From Stenocarpella maydis (Eukaryota > Ascomycota > Sordariomycetes > Diaporthales > Diaporthaceae), in NCBI GenBank assembly GCA_002270565.1, contig NQMI01000003.1, forward strand, positions 241,331-305,330: a stretch of DNA of 64,000 nt. Direction: 5' to 3'. The position numbers and the translations under genes are program-made. Below, one piece after another: positions 45,004 to 56,782 of the stretch; within the stretch, counting starts at the first letter, position 1, and every line of letters begins with the position of its first letter. The notes beneath the pieces are model-generated. The model ran no database searches. It was not told where the DNA came from and worked only from the letters and a program-made list of their open reading frames with translations.

Positions 45004-45963
45004 TCAACCGGAGCCCGCCGACCGCTTCTCGCATTCGGAAACATCTGCACCTGTAGCATCTCTTGATATCATGTAAGCGGTGCTCCGGGCGTGACCAGGG
45101 CGAGCAAACGGGAGGCTGCTCGTGTCAACAACTCCCAACCCCTGAACGCCGTAAACGCGACAATTGGGCTCCACAACAGCCATTAGGACATCTGCCCTAT
45201 CCATCTTCGTAGTCCCTGCCGCGTTGAAGATCGTGCCAGTATTCTCTCGGATATGATTCTCTATATCCGCATCAGAAGTAACATTCGGACCCTGCACGAC
45301 CTCCGGCCCGTCCAGAAGGGACAAAAGTGACGAGCGGGATCCGAGGCTGTCAATGTAGCAGATTCCTTGCAATAGAGAAACATTGTGCCACTTGTAGCTG
45401 TCATCGCCGATCTCATCTGTCCAACGATGCGTTGAGCCATGTGTTGGCCTGTTGCCTGAAACCTCCGTGACCTTGGTCAATTGAGCTTGGCTCAGCTTAC
45501 CTCTAAAATGCCAAGAAATTGATGGAACTCAGAAGACGAAACCCCAAAGGCCGCGTCTCTGGAGTATCATGATTGGACCTGACACTTGCTTAGATGTACT
45601 TGATGCGTTGACGAAATTCCCCAGTCCGTAACAGGGGTGCTGAAAATTTCGAACTTGAAGAGGGAGATAACGGTGCTACAATTTCCGTCCTCAATTTGGC
45701 AGAAGCCACCGGCCTCGGCCGCCGCAACGGTGGCATCCAGGCCCTCAGCCAGGCGTCCGGCGAGCAGCGATGGCGAACCCCGAAGTACCGGCGGCGACGA
45801 CGACATAGTCGAAATCTGTGTCATCGGCGATGCAGGAGGCTGAACCCAATGACTCCAGAGAGGATGCATCTTGCTGAGCGTAGTCAACTTTTGCCGCAAC
45901 CAACCCCCCCCCCCAAAAAAAAAAAGAAAAATAAATGGTAGCCAGAGCGGCGAGTGTTTTCAT
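45004..45963 (-). pseudogene. GMC oxidoreductase relic with internal deletion
   Basis: Remains of a secreted FAD-dependent glucose-methanol-choline oxidoreductase. The N-terminal part (45963-45745) has a signal-peptide-like start and a decayed FAD-binding motif (DYVVVAAGTSG, normally DYVVVGAGTAG). It then shifts frame to a segment (about 45800-45570) with 'RLAEGLDATVAAAEAGG' and 'STPVTDWG'. After a further break, 45480-45004 encodes 'WTDEIGDDSYKWHN' and jumps directly to C-terminal GMC sequence ('LLSLLDGPEVV', 'GTIFNAAGTTKM', 'CRVYGVQGLGVVD'). Roughly 300 central residues, including much of the substrate domain, are missing. A normal member is about 600 residues. The gene is non-functional as sequenced. 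The identity of the family is firm; the exact limits are approximate. Confidence 0.85.
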
Positions 45964-47447
45964 CACACTGGTATAGGTGGGTGTATCCGAAAATATACAA
46001 AGCTGCCGATACATGTATTCTGTTCGTCATGATGGCCCCCGGCGAGTGGTCCTCCTTTCTTGTTTATGCTCAAATGTATTTCTCAGCTCTGAGAGAGCCG
46101 GTGGCGTTGCCTTCTCGATCCGTTCAGCAGTCCGCCCTTGAGTGCCTGCGAGCATTTTTCATGTTTCGTTTACCAGCGTGCTCACCATAGGCCTTAACTT
46201 TGACTATGGGAAGCTCTCCGCCCCAATATTCATATTTGCATATGTATCGATCATATTAAATAGCATCAGTGAAGGCAGGATGCGATCGGGCACCTTGCTT
46301 TTTACCAATGTGATTTGGATGTCGGCATCGCACAGCCTGACCATTCACAAAAGAATGGCGTGCCCCAAGTCTCCTGGATACATTAACGAAATTCAGTTGA
46401 GGAAACAAGGGTAAAATTGTCACCAACTATGCACTGCAGATAAATCAAAATCCCCTGGAAGAGGCGTGAGTGACGTCTGCTTCAGCGAGACCGAATGCAA
46501 CTAGGGACCATCTGGCAGGGGAAGCTTGCGAGGTCTCATTTGGGCGTTTGAAAAGGCCGACCGAGTTTTCCCACAGTTGAAGAGAAGGAAATGAAGGGGG
46601 GCCTCAATTTCATGCACTTGAACGGGCTCCGGTGTCCGATTGAGCACAGCAGTCACGTCGGGCAGAGCAGGGTCTCCAGCGCGCATGGAGGTCTGCACCA
46701 AATCCTGAATGAGGATGACTACCACGGCTCACATGCGTCAACCTTGGAACCATGGAACATCCACGCATTGGTTTTGCAGCCCAAGTAGCAGAAGCGCTGC
46801 CCAGAACACAGTTTCCTGAGCGGTCAAATTCATTTCGAAAGCTGCATCGATGACATGTTCCTTTTTGAGCCGCATGGGCCCGTCTATCTCAGCTGTCCTA
46901 TTGAGTGGAGTTGACCCCCATGGAATATTTCCTATTTGGGTTCTGAATAAGGATCCCAACAGAAACCACAGCACACCTATCAATAGGCCTGTTCCCAATG
47001 TTCCATGCTGCCACCTCCCTTATTCAGACAATAGATGGTCTAATCTCACATCTGCACCCTCCAATAACATGACAGGCCTCAGTTGTGTCGTTCTGAATAG
47101 GATCTGTAATTTAGATATCATCAATAGCTCTATGGCCCCTTCTCAGGCGTCAACTTAAGAGCGCCTCAGAAATACTCTTCTTCCCAAGATCTACCCCTGT
47201 GCTCTCGTAATATCTTTCAATATCTGAGCCTCTCTTGTGATGCAAGTTTCAGCCAAATTTGCCACGAGCCCACGACGGTGTCAGACCTGTGTCAACAAGA
47301 CCTCTCTCGCTCCCCGAACTACTCTGCCCCTTTGTGGACATTCTTCAGGTCAAACCGGAGACTATCACGAAACTCACTGACACCGACGGCTAGAACCGAG
47401 ATTTTGTTTTGGATCTCCAAGGCTCCAATTAACCCTCTGCCTTCAAG
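45964..47447. other. Spacer upstream of pheromone receptor gene
   Basis: About 1.5 kb with no recognisable gene. Two short minus-strand frames at 46501-46998 have no known relatives. The last 250 bases probably form the receptor promoter and leader. Confidence 0.5.
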
Positions 47448-49232
47448 ATGCGCCTCGAAGAAGCCATCAACGAGGTTGGTGGAAATTACGGCCCATCGCC
47501 AGGCCAGCTACTCAACATCATCTTCAGAAGCACAGTGCACTTTGCATCTGTTGTGGCCTGTCTGGTGCCTACGAAGCTCTTCTACAGGAGCGGCGAGCTC
47601 GCTGGCGCGACCTTGGTTATGTCCTGTGCCATTATGAACCTCTATCATTTCACCAACACACTCACATGGCACCACGACGACATCGCCCACTGGCCTCATG
47701 GCTATGGGTGGTGTGACATCCAGCTTGCCACCGGGGTGCCGGCGGAGACCTTGGTGGCGGCCACTACTTGTGCGATCCTGCGGAACGTCGCGAACCAGAT
47801 CTCCTTGCTGCGGGCCACCGAGCTCTCGGGCAGCGAGAAGCGGAGAAAGAACCTCACCCATGCCCTCATCATATTCCCTGTCCCGTTGCTGCAGGGCATC
47901 CTGTACTTCTTCGTCATCGGGATGAGGTACAATATCTCGGGTATCATTGGATGCCAGGCCGTCTTCCTGACCAACTGGGTGTTCTTGGTTTTCTTTCTCT
48001 TCCCCTGCCCGATATTTTCGATCTGCGCCGGGTATTATGCCGGTAAGCCGATATTGCAAGCACCCCGGCCCTGTAGTCTGCTGATTCGTGTCCCTCAGTC
48101 GTCACATGGTGGAAGTATAGGCGAATCGACGCCGAGTCTCGAGAGAACCTGTGGAACTCCACCACCTCCGGTGCTCAAGCCCGGAACGCAAGGGCACGAA
48201 GAAAGCTCTACTTCATGACCCTCACCATAGTCGCGCCGTGGCTCCCCATGCAGCTCGTGTTTTTTTACAACAACGTCACCATGGGCATGCCCTGGGATGC
48301 GCCATTCAGACTCTCGGAAACCCACCCTGAAGGCTGGGACCGGATCGACTACTCGCCGTCATGGGCCGTTCCGTGGAGCCACATGTACGGCACATACGCA
48401 TACGCCCTCGAGGTCCTCATCGTCTTCCTCTACTTCGGCTTGAGCAAGGATGCGCACGACCTGTACCGTGAATACCTGCGAGCCTTGGGCCTCGGCAGGA
48501 TCTTCCCAAAACTCAACCACGAGTACATCCCATCCGGCCAGCCACCTGCGAGTCTGAGCAGCATGTGGTCTAGCGTGAGGAGAGCATCAATTTTCGTATC
48601 CTCACGGCGGGCCTCACAGAAGTAAGCAAGGCCTGGCGACCGGCTCATTCACTCCCCCACTGACGAGACAATCTCACGCTAGTTCCCCCGGCCCTTCAAG
48701 AAACGAGACTAGCCTCAGCACGCGTCAGTTCAGCGAAGTTGACGACCAACGACCCCTGAACATCCGTCTTGACAGTCTGGACCTCGAGGCTGCTCGCTCA
48801 ACGACAGAAGCCGCCCGGTCAGCCGGGCAGATCCCGCAGCTGCCAACACGTAACCCCTGGGTCTTCCGCACCTCACCTGCACCACAATTCGGCGTGGGTA
48901 CATGTTTCGGCAGCAAGAATAGAAGGGACACACCCAAGACAAGCAGCCAGGGCTCTCTCAAGCCCGTCATACACCCTCTCCACACGACTCAGTCACCCTC
49001 GGCCATGGAGAAGTACCACGCTGACCAGTCCCCAAGCGATGCTCGCGATGCGGGCTGGTACCCTGCTCCGGCCCGCGTCCACACGAGGGTATGGGCGGCG
49101 GATTGTGATGGTGCGTCAGCTGTAGATGGCTCGGGCCTGGGAGAAAAGAAGACGGGTGACGGCGTGGTGAGGGTCGATAGGTATATTTCAAGCTCCAGCG
49201 AGGTTTCACCATCCGAGGCTGTCTACCGCTAG
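47448..49232 (+). CDS. STE3-type lipopeptide pheromone receptor (GPCR)
   Basis: Seven-transmembrane G-protein-coupled receptor of the STE3 family, which binds the farnesylated a-factor-type mating pheromone (PRE-1 in Neurospora). Three exons (47448-48042, 48099-48621, 48683-49232; phases 1, 2) give 555 residues. Hydrophobic spans lie at about 20-42, 52-72, 90-112, 135-160 and 165-190 in exon 1, and two more in exon 2 ('LTIVAPWLPMQLVFFYNN' and 'YALEVLIVFLYFGLS'). Typical STE3 features are 'GYGWCDI' at the start of helix 3 and the Trp-rich 'VVTWWKYRR' after helix 5. The cytoplasmic tail (about 375-555) is long, Ser/Arg-rich and poorly conserved, as in other members. The start is the first ATG after a long leader. 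The family is clear; the exact helix ends are estimated. Confidence 0.88.
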
Positions 49233-49671
49233 GATTGGTAGGCGGCTGGTTGCGGCTGGTGGGGAAAGGGTTGGAAAGTTTGGCCAAGATTTTGGGCAAA
49301 AAAAAAAAAAGTCTGTTTGGAATTAATTGTACCAGGATTCCCCTAGGTGCTCAGAGAGGGAGTCCTTTCTAGGTGCCTCGGGAGGAATGCTTCAGTAATA
49401 TCCACCACATATAATTGAACAGGCTGCGCAGATGGTCCTCTTGCGCAGTATTGCCTTCGGGTTGCCTCCCTACATGTGTGCTCAGCGACCTGACTCTGTG
49501 GGAAGGCCAGCCATCGCCATCCCGCACTCGATTCCACCCTCTCCCTCCGAGCTCACCTCCAAAGCTCACACCCCACCTTGCGAGCCTCTGGCGAGGTCGT
49601 TGGGGGTCTGCAGCGCAGCTGGATAACATCGTGTCATCTGCATAAGAGACAGACACGAGAGACGCCGAAAC
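49233..49671. other. Convergent spacer receptor / CHORD-like gene
   Basis: About 440 bases between two 3' ends, with an A homopolymer near 49300. No gene seen. Confidence 0.6.
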
Positions 49672-49725
49672 TCAGTCGCTGCCACAACTGCTATCTCGCT
49701 CCGTCGCTTCCGACCGCACATCGCC

Positions 49726-49756
<31 letters not shown>

Positions 49757-50451
49757 CCATCACCCTTGACCCCAGGGCTCGCAACACCGCGCGAGACCTC
49801 TTCGCGCCACGGCGGCTCGCCGTCCGAGCTGCCGTCGTCGTCGTCGTGCAATAGGTATTCGTTGACAAACTCATTCGGCCTCAGCACCTTGCCCTCGAAC
49901 ACCCGCAGCTCGTCCGGGTCGGCGGCAGGGTCGAGGCACCGCGGCCGCTTGGCCCGGTCGTCGGCCCTGACGGCGAGGTGCTCCCCCTCGGTGCAGCCAG
50001 GCCCGGCCCCGCCCCTCCCGCAGCACGACCAGAGGAAGCCCTCGGGCCTGTCCTCGCGGTTGTCCTCGGTGTCATTCTGTAGCCTATTGGAGTAGTCTCC
50101 CGCGCATGTCTGGTGTGGCGGGTCTGTGCCCAGAGAGCCGTGGTGGAACGCGCAGGCCTGCGTGTTGTTGTCGTCGGGGAGGAAGGCATGTTTGCATTGG
50201 ATGCATATTTGTGGGGGTGATGGCTCGGGTGCTTTTCTTTTCCCAAGTAGTTGTCTTGGGCCAGGAGGCCGTAGCTGAGTATCCGCAGGGTCCTCGAACT
50301 TGGCGGATGTTGTGGACGCTGTGAGTGCTGGGTGTAACTTCTCCAGGCGGTCGAGGTATCTGAGGCTGCGGGAGTGGAGCCGCTCGTTGTCGCAGAGGGC
50401 AACGAGGACGGCACGGATGAGAGGTTCTGGGGCTAGAAGAATGCGGTCCAT
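49672..50451 (-). CDS. Conserved fungal CHORD-like zinc-binding protein
   Basis: Single minus-strand exon of 259 residues. The middle carries Cys83-x2-Cys86, Cys100, His103-His104, a WSCC at 142-145 and Cys153 with His158 in a C-x4-H pattern. The order C, C, C, HH(G), W-x-C-C, C, H resembles a CHORD zinc module (C..C....C..HPG...WSCC...C..H), which binds two zinc ions and in known proteins contacts Hsp90/Sgt1. Spacing is looser than in typical CHORD, so I call it CHORD-like only. The first 45 residues form an amphipathic helix rich in Leu and Arg. The C-terminus is acidic with runs of Asp and Gly coded by CAT/CAC-type repeats on the plus strand, and may be length-variable. Only one clear start (50451) precedes the helical region. 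No function is inferred. Confidence 0.72.
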
Positions 50452-51639
50452 GCCGAAGGGGCATCCCGTGTGGGCTGGAATTCAGGGCAAGTTTATAAGC
50501 TGTAGACTTGACAACGCAGAGGCCCCGGGGCCCTTTGCAGATCGGCCGTTTAAGAAGACGCGCTTGTGTGCAGATGGCCTGTCGGACAATGTCATTGCTG
50601 CGTCACATTGTCTTGCAGCCGATGGGCCGCCCTTAATACTGTAGATCTCTCCACACATCGCTAGATCCAATCCCGAGCGCCATGATTCAATGAAAGCGGA
50701 ATGGCCACATACGGTCATCACGGCCACCTTCACAAAACACACAAGCAAGCATAATTGTCAGCCGTAGCGCCCAATGATTCTTTTTCTTGCCCAGTTCCTG
50801 TTTCTTTTGGTCTACCACCAGAGTAGGTTGTGTGGACCCCAGGGCCTCCACGACGACACCCATGACTGTTGACCTGGTCATCACAGCATGAAGTTTAACT
50901 GCCGTGGTGTCCGGCGGGGGCGGGGGGGTTCCTTTTGCTTCTGCTGTTTTGTGGTACGAGTCGCCATGCTTTGTGATTTGGGACCCTGGAATCGAGCAAA
51001 CAAGGTGTCTTGCGGCAGGAAATTGTGACAGTAATATCAAATGCGTCCAGCAGAGCCAAACTTTTCCCCAAATAAAGACTATGTTTGAGTCTAGAAGATG
51101 ATATAGAGATAAATGGAATATTCCTTTCAGTTGAGTCGAGTACTTGTGCTTGCAATATAAAATGTTATTTTGCGTATTGATCGTCCAGATGGGCATCTTA
51201 CTCATCTTACTCATTTATAAACGGTATCTAACCTCAGGAACTCACTTAGGTACCTTCATAATCAACAGACCCATGCGCTTCGTTGTGGAGAACTAGGTAG
51301 TGCAAAGACACTCAATTTAGAACCACAGCATCTGGGCCACTAAAAAGGACGATCCTGAGGCTCATGACAGCCTTTCCAGATAGTCTTGCGTAAGGCTCGT
51401 TGCGCTCCAGCCCCATCATTGGAATTCACCAGTACTGTATTTAGCAAGAGGCGCATATCTCCTTGTGAGGTCTACAAGACATGATTGGACACCACTAGGC
51501 AAGCGGGAGCGGACGGTGGATATTATTCAAACTTCATAGGTCGTGCGGTTGGTTCACTGGGCCTCTTACTGTGTGTCATGATGATGATATTGATGCCTGG
51601 GATGGGACCTGTTGGCCCAGGGGATTTCGCTTAGAGCAG
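50452..51639. other. Spacer upstream of the CHORD-like gene
   Basis: About 1.2 kb with no recognisable gene. It contains the minus-strand promoter. Confidence 0.55.
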
Positions 51640-52585
51640 ACGTGCTATATGTGGCGAAGATACGGCTCCTTGGAAGGAGGCAAAACTTAGGACCTTCTTC
51701 ACCTCAGCCTTCATCAGCCACAAAGGAAGGATGATTATCTTCCTGGATGCTCTCGACGAGTGTGACGCAAGCTCCGTGAGGGGCGTGGCCGATTTCTGGC
51801 GAAAAATTACCAAGACGGCACACGGCGCTGGTGTTCAGCTCAGCGTGTGCCTGTCTGGTAGACATTTCCCCAGGCATAACCATCAACGAATGTCCGAAAA
51901 TCATCGTGGAGGATCATAATTATGCTGGCCATCGTCAAATTCGTGGGGCAGCGGCTTGACCACGGCATGGCCAGAAAGCCCGAGGAGCGAGCTCTCATCA
52001 CGCAGAAAATTTTGGAAAAGCCGGAGGGGATATTCCTTTGGGTATCCTTGGTGGTCGAAGATATCTTGGGGAAAGCAGATGAGGGGAAGGGACTGAAGTC
52101 TCTGCTTGAGGATCTATTCTGCCAGCTGCTAAAAACGGGGGAGCGCTCGGAATTGTTGTCAGAATGTTCCAATGGGCCCTATCACCTGCCAAGCCCCTAC
52201 GTCTCCACGAGTCGCATCACGTATTGGTCTTCATAGGCCGTAACCCTCCATCAAGCTTACAGCTGTGGCGACACCGTTGCACATGGCATGTGAATTTGAT
52301 GGGATCACTGATGAAACCATGGCACTCAAGAAACCCGCGATCATACGGACGCTGCTTGCTTGTGGAACCAAAGCTTTCACAATTCAGGACCAAGAAGGGC
52401 ACGCGCCATTCGAGATCGCGTGGCATCATCACTTCGAAGACGCTCTCACACTGCTGGTGGAAGAAAGTTGTGATGTTCCCAGTCAAGCATCATCAAATCG
52501 CGAAGACCAACTGACAGACGAACGCTTGAGGACTTTGCGTGACAAATCCGACAATCACCGACGCACCAAGAAGACGACATGGTAA
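51640..52585 (+). pseudogene. Remnant of a NACHT-ankyrin NOD-like receptor
   Basis: Broken fragment of a fungal NLR protein. Frame 1 (about 51725-51919) has the NACHT Walker-B-type motif 'IIFLDALDECD' and 'LSVCLSGRHFP'. A different frame (51922-52236) gives 'EERALITQKILEKPEGIFLWVSLVVEDIL', the sequence that normally follows in NACHT/winged-helix regions ('GIFLWV'). The first frame resumes at about 52265 with 'TPLHMACEFDG' and 'IQDQEGHAPFEIAWHHHFEDALTLLVEE', ankyrin repeat sequence. The Walker A part and N-terminal effector domain are missing, and stops or frame changes separate the pieces. Fungal NLRs act in non-self recognition and programmed cell death; this copy is dead as sequenced. Confidence 0.83.
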
Positions 52586-55500
52586 TACGACACTCTATCC
52601 CGTTCGAACATGCTCTGAGATATTAAGTGGTCGGGCCACCACAGATTCGGAGACGAAGATTGATGCGAGCCTATGCAGTCTTGGGCTATGGAGCGGGTAG
52701 CAATGCCCTACGGCTGATCCATTTCAGTATTACCATTGACGTAATCTGGTGATCGAAGCTGATATGCTCTTCGTTATGGCTCTTTGCGTATACATGCGCA
52801 AGCCCCGAGGTTGACTGCCCCGGCTGCGCTCCAGATTTGGGACTAGAAACTATGAGTCTCAACCGATTCCCTGCCTGGCCGACGCTTGGGACAGGAAGGG
52901 TGTGGCCTGGAGCTTATTGACTCGAGGGGACTCTGACCAAAGCGCCTACAACTGACGAGCACAACCGCAAGCACGCTGTGTCCGCCGAAAGGGGTTTACG
53001 CCGTGGCTATCGTGAGGCAGCCCGCAGACTACACGACGAGAGAGGGGGGAGGGGGGATGGTGAAATGAGATGTTTCCCCCGATATGCAATGCAGAGTTAT
53101 AGGCGGGCCGAAGGTGAACTAACACAAAGTATACGGTCCCAATATGCGGGCGCAAAGCGTGGCCGGCACCGTCATGAGGCCGAGGGCCCAATGAGAACAC
53201 AGGTCGCAATGCCACGCGGTTTACATTAAAATTAGAAGCAGCGTCGCATTTTATGGAAAGTGTCCAGTTCTGGGAAAATCATGTGAGCGCATGGCATCGA
53301 TCCGGTCACGTTGGGGGTGCAATCCTTTATCTACCAGTTTTGGGGGCGCGTCTTGACGAATGGGGCAGAAGAGATGGGATGAGAGTAGGCGCGTTCTCCC
53401 ACTCACCTCCCGGGTGGGCATGAATGTATAGATTGGCAGCCCCGGTAGCTTAAATGCAGCCCCTGCAGCCCTCCGCCGGGGCTGTGAAAGGGCTGAAGGG
53501 CAGAAACCTGGCTAACCCCTGAATCTTGATCCCAAGATCGAGCCCGTCCTGGTTAAGGCGCCTGCGGAAGTTTATGCAGACGGCAGGGGCCTGGCGTTTT
53601 TTGTTCCGGGTGGCTCTTTTTGGACGGGTGCTGTGGACTTTTACGATGCAGGGCCTGGCAGGTGAGCCAGGTTTCCCCAAGACCGGAAACTGAACAGGGA
53701 CGGGTGAAGAAAAAACCTGCCAGAACATGTCAAAAGTGGGCTGCTCCACGGGCCGGGGAGGTTTTGGGATCCGGATTGAGCCTCTGGCAAACGTCAGCCG
53801 CGGGCAAACCGTCCAAGGCCGATGCATCCGGCGGTACACACACGCGCCGGTGGAGGTGGCGGCTGTTGGATAGTGTAGATAGTCAAGGCGAGGCGGTTGC
53901 ATGCATGGCACGACATTGATGGTTGTCGTCTGCATGGCGGCCCAGCCCGTTGTGCGCCTGCCACTCTGTCTCGAGTCGTCGCATGGTCGCAGCATGACTG
54001 ACGCGGAGCGGAGGACTGGATCACAGCTGCTGGTTGCTGACCGCCGGGCGGCTGTTGAGACAGCGGCTAACTGAAGCCGGCAATGCGCGCGTCAAGCTAC
54101 AGATGGCTCCCTCTGGCCATGCACGATGTTGTCGAGTATTGTCGCCCGTGGATTCCAAAGGGCCTTCCCTCAGCTGGCACCTCTTGGGTCCGTCGATGCA
54201 CCCGGTGCAGCTCGGAGATGCCAGCGTACCGGGGAAAAAGAGACGAGAGAGAGAGAGAGAGGGCGCTGAGGTGTGGGCTCGGAGGTGCATGGCCTGAAAT
54301 GAAGAGGCGCCGGAAAGCTGGGACGTGGCTGCAGGGCCAGCAGGCTGGGCGGTCCGTGGGAGGACAAACGAAAGTCTGACGGGGCAGCTCACCAGTTACA
54401 TAGTAGACACGGACAGAGATAGATTGGCCACGAGGTGGCTGCAGGGGCTGGCCTGGCTCGCGATGGACAGCTCACGAGTCAGGGCTGTTTTTGTGACGGT
54501 CAAGAGTACGTCATGTGACTTTGCATTCTGGCAGTCTGGCAGTCTGGCAGTGTCACCATGGCAGCGAACAAGACGTTTACATACCTAGGTGTACACCCAG
54601 TAGTACGGAGTACTAATCACCGAGGTAGGTATTCGACAGAGGCATGAGCGCGTTCAAGATACGAGCCATGTGCCGGCCCCCACTCTGGGTCCAAGGGGCT
54701 GCAAGGAACAACATCAATTGATTGACAGCGTGCCTGCGTCTGCATGTCTGCACCTGCAGTCAGCAGCTTTGCAACTACTGCGTGCTGCTGGCACTAGCAG
54801 GCGAGCTGCCAGTCGCGCCCGTCTTGTTTCTTCAGGTCGTCCGTTCTCTTGTCGTCTGGTCTCCCCCCCCCCCAAGTCCCTCTTGCTATCCGGCCGCCCA
54901 AACGCCACACCAAGTCGCGCCCTCGTTTCCTTAGGCGCCCGGATTCCGCCCTGGCTATGCGAAATACATAGTATACACTACTAGGCTTGTCTACGACCTA
55001 GACTATCCGCCAGCCAGTCAGCATCTCTGTGCTATGTATAGTCGTGGTTATAGTCGTGTATAGTTGTGATGATGGTATAGCCTGGTAAACATGGTCGACT
55101 ACCGTGTTATGCTCTGGGGTGTCTCGTCAGCCCTCGCCCCCCTGTCCTCCTCAGTCGCGCTCCTCGTCCCGACATGACCCAGCAGTCGGTGCAGTCGGTG
55201 CAGTCGGTGCAGTCGGTGTGCAGATTGCAGTTTAATCACACCGAGCAGGGGAGACTGTTGACGAGGGGCCTGCCGAGGGTGCGACGGGGCCACACTGCGG
55301 CGCCGGGATCCCAGGCTAAACCTCCATCGGTCACTCTGGCCCGCTGCTGCCCACCCGTAATTATACCACGCAGGTTACCATATCACCGCATGTGGGCCCC
55401 TTGCTGCTCTGCTGTTCATGGGCCCTCGTGGCTTCGTTCTTGGGCCTCTGGGCCCGAGTTCAGCCCTGCCTCTACCACACACGTGTAGCTCTCGCTGCCT

Positions 55501-56561
55501 CTCGTCTTTTCTCTCCCTCCCTCCCTCCCTCCCTCTCGTGCTGCAGCGACGACTGGACCAGACATCCCTCGCCTGCGTCGACGACTCTCCTTGCCGGTCC
55601 GCATAGCATGCACGGTATTGGCCCGCACACCTCCTGCATGCCCTCCTCGGTCGCTCTCGTCCTGTCGATTTGCTCCCGGCCAGCCCATCTGCCTACACAC
55701 CCATACCCATACCTATACCGGGCGGCACACTCATGCATCTCAGTCCTCGACAATCGCCACCCCTGATGGGAATGAAGCCAGCCAGCTTACCCGCCTGTCG
55801 TTAATCTCGAAGCATTGCTTCCGCCTCGCACCAAGGCAGAGCAGAACCACTCTCGTTTCTGGGCCAGCAAGCGTCTCTCTCTTCTCTCGCCCTATCTCTC
55901 CCTCTCCCTCTCTCCTGGCTACCCGGGCAGTTTTTATTTCTTTATTTTTCATTTCATTCATACTACTTACTCCTATTACTGTCCTTCATTACACTTCATT
56001 TCTTCCTGTCGGCTTAAGCCGCCAGTCTTATTGCTCCTGCCTCTTGCTGCTGTCCTTGTGGCCTAGTCCATATCTGCCGCCCACTGTCTATAGCATTCCA
56101 CAACAACCCGTCCGCCACCGAACAGGACGCCGGTAACCCATACCAACCGCCCAGGAGCAATCTCGTATCCCACCGCGCCGCCCGTCTACCGTCGCATGCA
56201 AGCCAGGACAGGACCTTCCACGGCCAGAGCCACCCGGACACGACGCCGACACGCTGGCAGCTGAACGCGGATCGCCGTGCCGACCGCCACCAAGAGCTGG
56301 CATTGACCTCCATCCAGCTCACCCAAGGGCCAGCGTCCCCCTTCTCCCCGGTCTGGCCATCCGTTGATCCACCCACCCATCAGCCACCCGGCCCAGCAAT
56401 CCGGTCGACCCAGCCCGCATGAAGCCGACATGGCCCGGAACTGACCGTCATCTTGCCTTCGAACAACCAGACGTCGAGCCACCCAGGCGCCGCTCCAGCC
56501 CCAGACCCAGCCCTGACCTCCCCAGGCCGAGGCCATCGCTTAGGCGCCGGCCTGCCGAAGA
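52586..56561. other. Long gene-free region and leader of serine-rich gene
   Basis: About 4 kb without recognisable coding sequence. It holds a GA-rich tract at 54247-54262, a TACCTAGGT site near 54582, a 9-bp tandem repeat at 55182-55219, and a CT-rich stretch (55510-55535, 55880-55915). The last few hundred bases look like the long leader of the serine-rich protein gene, with several upstream ATGs (one at 56419). Confidence 0.55.
55182..55219. repeat. 9-bp tandem repeat, about 4 copies
   Basis: The unit GTGCAGTCG repeats without change. In translation it would give repeated Val-Gln-Ser, but the surrounding frame is not a convincing gene. Confidence 0.9.
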
Positions 56562-56744
56562 ATGTCGGCGCCGGACCCAGACCGTCCGACCCTCACCCCA
56601 GTGCGACAGCAGCCCAGTGCCATCCGGCTCGTCCCTTACTCTCCTCCGCGCGCAGCCGATTCTCCCGAGGACCCACAGCCGCAAGGCGGTGCCGAGGCCT
56701 CATCCTCGGGTTTCGGCCGCCGCGATGACGACGGCGACGATGGG

Positions 56745-56782
<38 letters not shown>

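Noticed and set aside
45745..46014. Functional GMC gene
   Set aside because: Frame breaks, a decayed FAD motif and a missing centre show a relic.
46501..46998. Two short minus-strand frames with hydrophobic segments
   Set aside because: They could be joined only by arbitrary splicing and match nothing I recognise.
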